This document shows, piece after piece, positions 62,805 through 64,000 of a DNA stretch of 64,000 nucleotides. The position numbers and the translations under genes were made by a program. The notes under the pieces are model-generated. The model did no database searches. It saw only the letters and a list, made by a program, of their open reading frames with translations, and had not been told where the DNA came from. The stretch is from contig NZ_CP178861.1 in assembly GCF_047344985.1 (NCBI RefSeq), positions 1,054,001 to 1,118,000 on the forward strand. The letters are read 5' to 3'. Every line of letters starts with the position of its first letter. Within the stretch, counting starts at the first letter, position 1. Source of the DNA: Bdellovibrio sp047344985. GTDB lineage: Bacteria; Bdellovibrionota; Bdellovibrionia; Bdellovibrionales; Bdellovibrionaceae.

Positions 62805-64000
62805 ATGTTTTCAAAGCTCAGTCTGAAGGCTAAGATGTTATCTGCATTTGTTGGAATTTCGATGTTATTACTGGTCGTAGGCGGTATCGGATGGTGGTCC
62901 AATAAAACTGTTTCAGCTATTTATTCAAGTATCACCACGCAGAACTTACCGAACATTCAAAACATTGGTCGTCTTCGCTATCGCGCGCAAGAGGTGAACC
63001 GCACAATGTTACGCGCGTTCATGTCTAAAGATCCAAATGAGATCGCTCATTATACAAAAGAATTTAATGAGTCTCTTAAAATCTACGAAGACTTTACGAA
63101 AAAATACCTGGAAGTTGATTTTTTCCCGGGCGAAGAGGCTCTTTTCAAAAAGGCTGATGATTCTTGGAAAAAATATGTGGCTTCTGCTCAAGAAGTCTTG
63201 AAGCTTGCCGGAAAACCGGATCAAGAAGCTCATGGACAAAAGCTTTTGGATGAAGAAGTTCGCCAAATTCGTCGTGAGCACGTAGATGGATTGGATTCTC
63301 TTTTGGCTTTTCATGATGAAAAAGTGAAAGCGGCAAGAGCTTCAGCTGAAAACACAACTCATCAAGGCGAAATTTTTGTGACTTTCACAATTGTTATCGG
63401 TTTCTTGCTGGCGTGTGTAACGGGCTTCCTGTTCGCAAACTCATTGGCAAACACCTTAAGCCGTATCAGTGGTGAGATTTCAAACTCTGCTGACCAGACT
63501 TCTGCTTCTGGAACTCAGTTGTCCGCTGCGAGCCAACAGCTTTCTTCAGGTTCTTCTGAAGCGGCGGCTTCTCTTGAGGAAACAGTGGCATCCTTGGAAG
63601 AGCTGTCAAGCATGGTTAAACTCAATGCCGATCACGCCAAAGAAGCCAATGCATTGTCACAGAAATCAAAAGACTCTGCCGAGCAGGGTGAAAGTGAAAT
63701 CACAAAACTTATCGGTGCCATGGAAGATATCGCCAGCGGTTCAAAAAAGATCGAAGAGATTATCACAGTTATTGATGATATTGCCTTCCAAACAAATCTT
63801 CTGGCTTTGAACGCGGCGGTGGAAGCGGCCCGTGCCGGTGAACAAGGAAAAGGTTTCGCCGTTGTCGCCGAAGCTGTCAGAAACTTGGCACAAAGAAGTG
63901 CGGCGGCAGCGAAAGATATCACATCTTTGATTCAAGATAACGTTTCAAAAAGTGAAAACGGAGCGCGCGTTGCAAGTCAAAGCGGTGCGGTTCTTAAAGA
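62805..64000 (+). CDS. Methyl-accepting chemotaxis protein, 3' end outside the window
   Basis: 398 codons visible from ATG 62805, with AGGGGATTTAGGG upstream; open to the right edge. TM1 (about 10-31, MLSAFVGISMLLLVVGGIGW), a helical four-helix-bundle-like periplasmic sensor domain (about 32-185), TM2 (about 189-211, TFTIVIGFLLACVTGFLFA), then directly the signalling coiled coil. The core hairpin IAFQTNLLALNAAVEAARAG is the invariant MCP tip that contacts CheW/CheA. I see no clear HAMP domain between TM2 and the methylation helix, or only a degenerate one. Ligand unknown; probably prey or amino-acid sensing. Confidence 0.9.
   Translation, partial: MFSKLSLKAKMLSAFVGISMLLLVVGGIGWWSNKTVSAIYSSITTQNLPNIQNIGRLRYRAQEVNRTMLRAFMSKDPNEIAHYTKEFNESLKIYEDFTKKYLEVDFFPGEEALFKKADDSWKKYVASAQEVLKLAGKPDQEAHGQKLLDEEVRQIRREHVDGLDSLLAFHDEKVKAARASAENTTHQGEIFVTFTIVIGFLLACVTGFLFANSLANTLSRISGEISNSADQTSASGTQLSAASQQLSSGSSEAAASLEETVASLEELSSMVKLNADHAKEANALSQKSKDSAEQGESEITKLIGAMEDIASGSKKIEEIITVIDDIAFQTNLLALNAAVEAARAGEQGKGFAVVAEAVRNLAQRSAAAAKDITSLIQDNVSKSENGARVASQSGAVLK

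Overview
The window looks like chromosomal DNA of a Bdellovibrio-type predatory bacterium (Bdellovibrionota). The basis is gene content: a fibre protein with the N-terminal layout of Bdellovibrio mosaic adhesive trimer (MAT) proteins, a TIGR02147-type regulator, a long Agl/Glt-like motility cluster shared in outline with Myxococcus, many secreted lipoproteins and peptidoglycan enzymes, and a free-standing c-di-GMP (GEMM-I) RNA resembling the attack-phase RNA described in B. bacteriovorus. Species was not determined. No tRNA, rRNA, IS element, prophage or CRISPR array was seen.

Layout. 0-8.7 kb: envelope enzymes, namely two lytic transglycosylases (slt, mltD) facing a VWA lipoprotein, a possible third muralytic enzyme and a secreted phospholipase D-like protein. 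8.9-15.8 kb: three overlapping prepilin genes, a small secreted protein and a MAT-like fibre. 16.7-17.6 kb: a KH-domain gene and, on the same strand, a GEMM-I c-di-GMP RNA closed by its own terminator and preceded by two tiny reading frames and a structured leader. 17.8-29 kb: mixed genes (mrp, J-like protein, cytochromes c, PPOX/GAF regulator pair, periplasmic binding protein, TIGR02147 regulator, RND pump, glyS).

29.3-39.9 kb: a compact co-directional cluster with stop/start overlaps (TolQ-like, two TolR-like, TPR, TonB/AgmX-like, Ig-like lipoprotein, outer-membrane barrel, helical-repeat and VWA lipoprotein) ending in a strong terminator. This reads as a proton-driven trans-envelope machine of the Agl/Glt type. 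40-56 kb: ppdK, an RCC1-repeat lipoprotein with an apparently leaderless promoter, an amino-acid exporter, ankyrin protein, smc, outer-membrane protein, two flavin enzymes with an Rrf2 regulator, and small enzymes.

57-62 kb: a second, less familiar stator-like unit: a MotB/OmpA-type coiled-coil protein, a MotA/TolQ/ZorA-like channel protein and an FHA-domain coiled-coil membrane protein, convergent with a second KH-domain gene paralogous to that at 16.7 kb. 62.4-64 kb: a small XRE regulator and a methyl-accepting chemotaxis protein, each preceded by nearly the same 19-bp element. The strongest candidates for something new are the stator/FHA unit, the pilin-fibre cluster, and the GEMM RNA with its upstream mini-frames.
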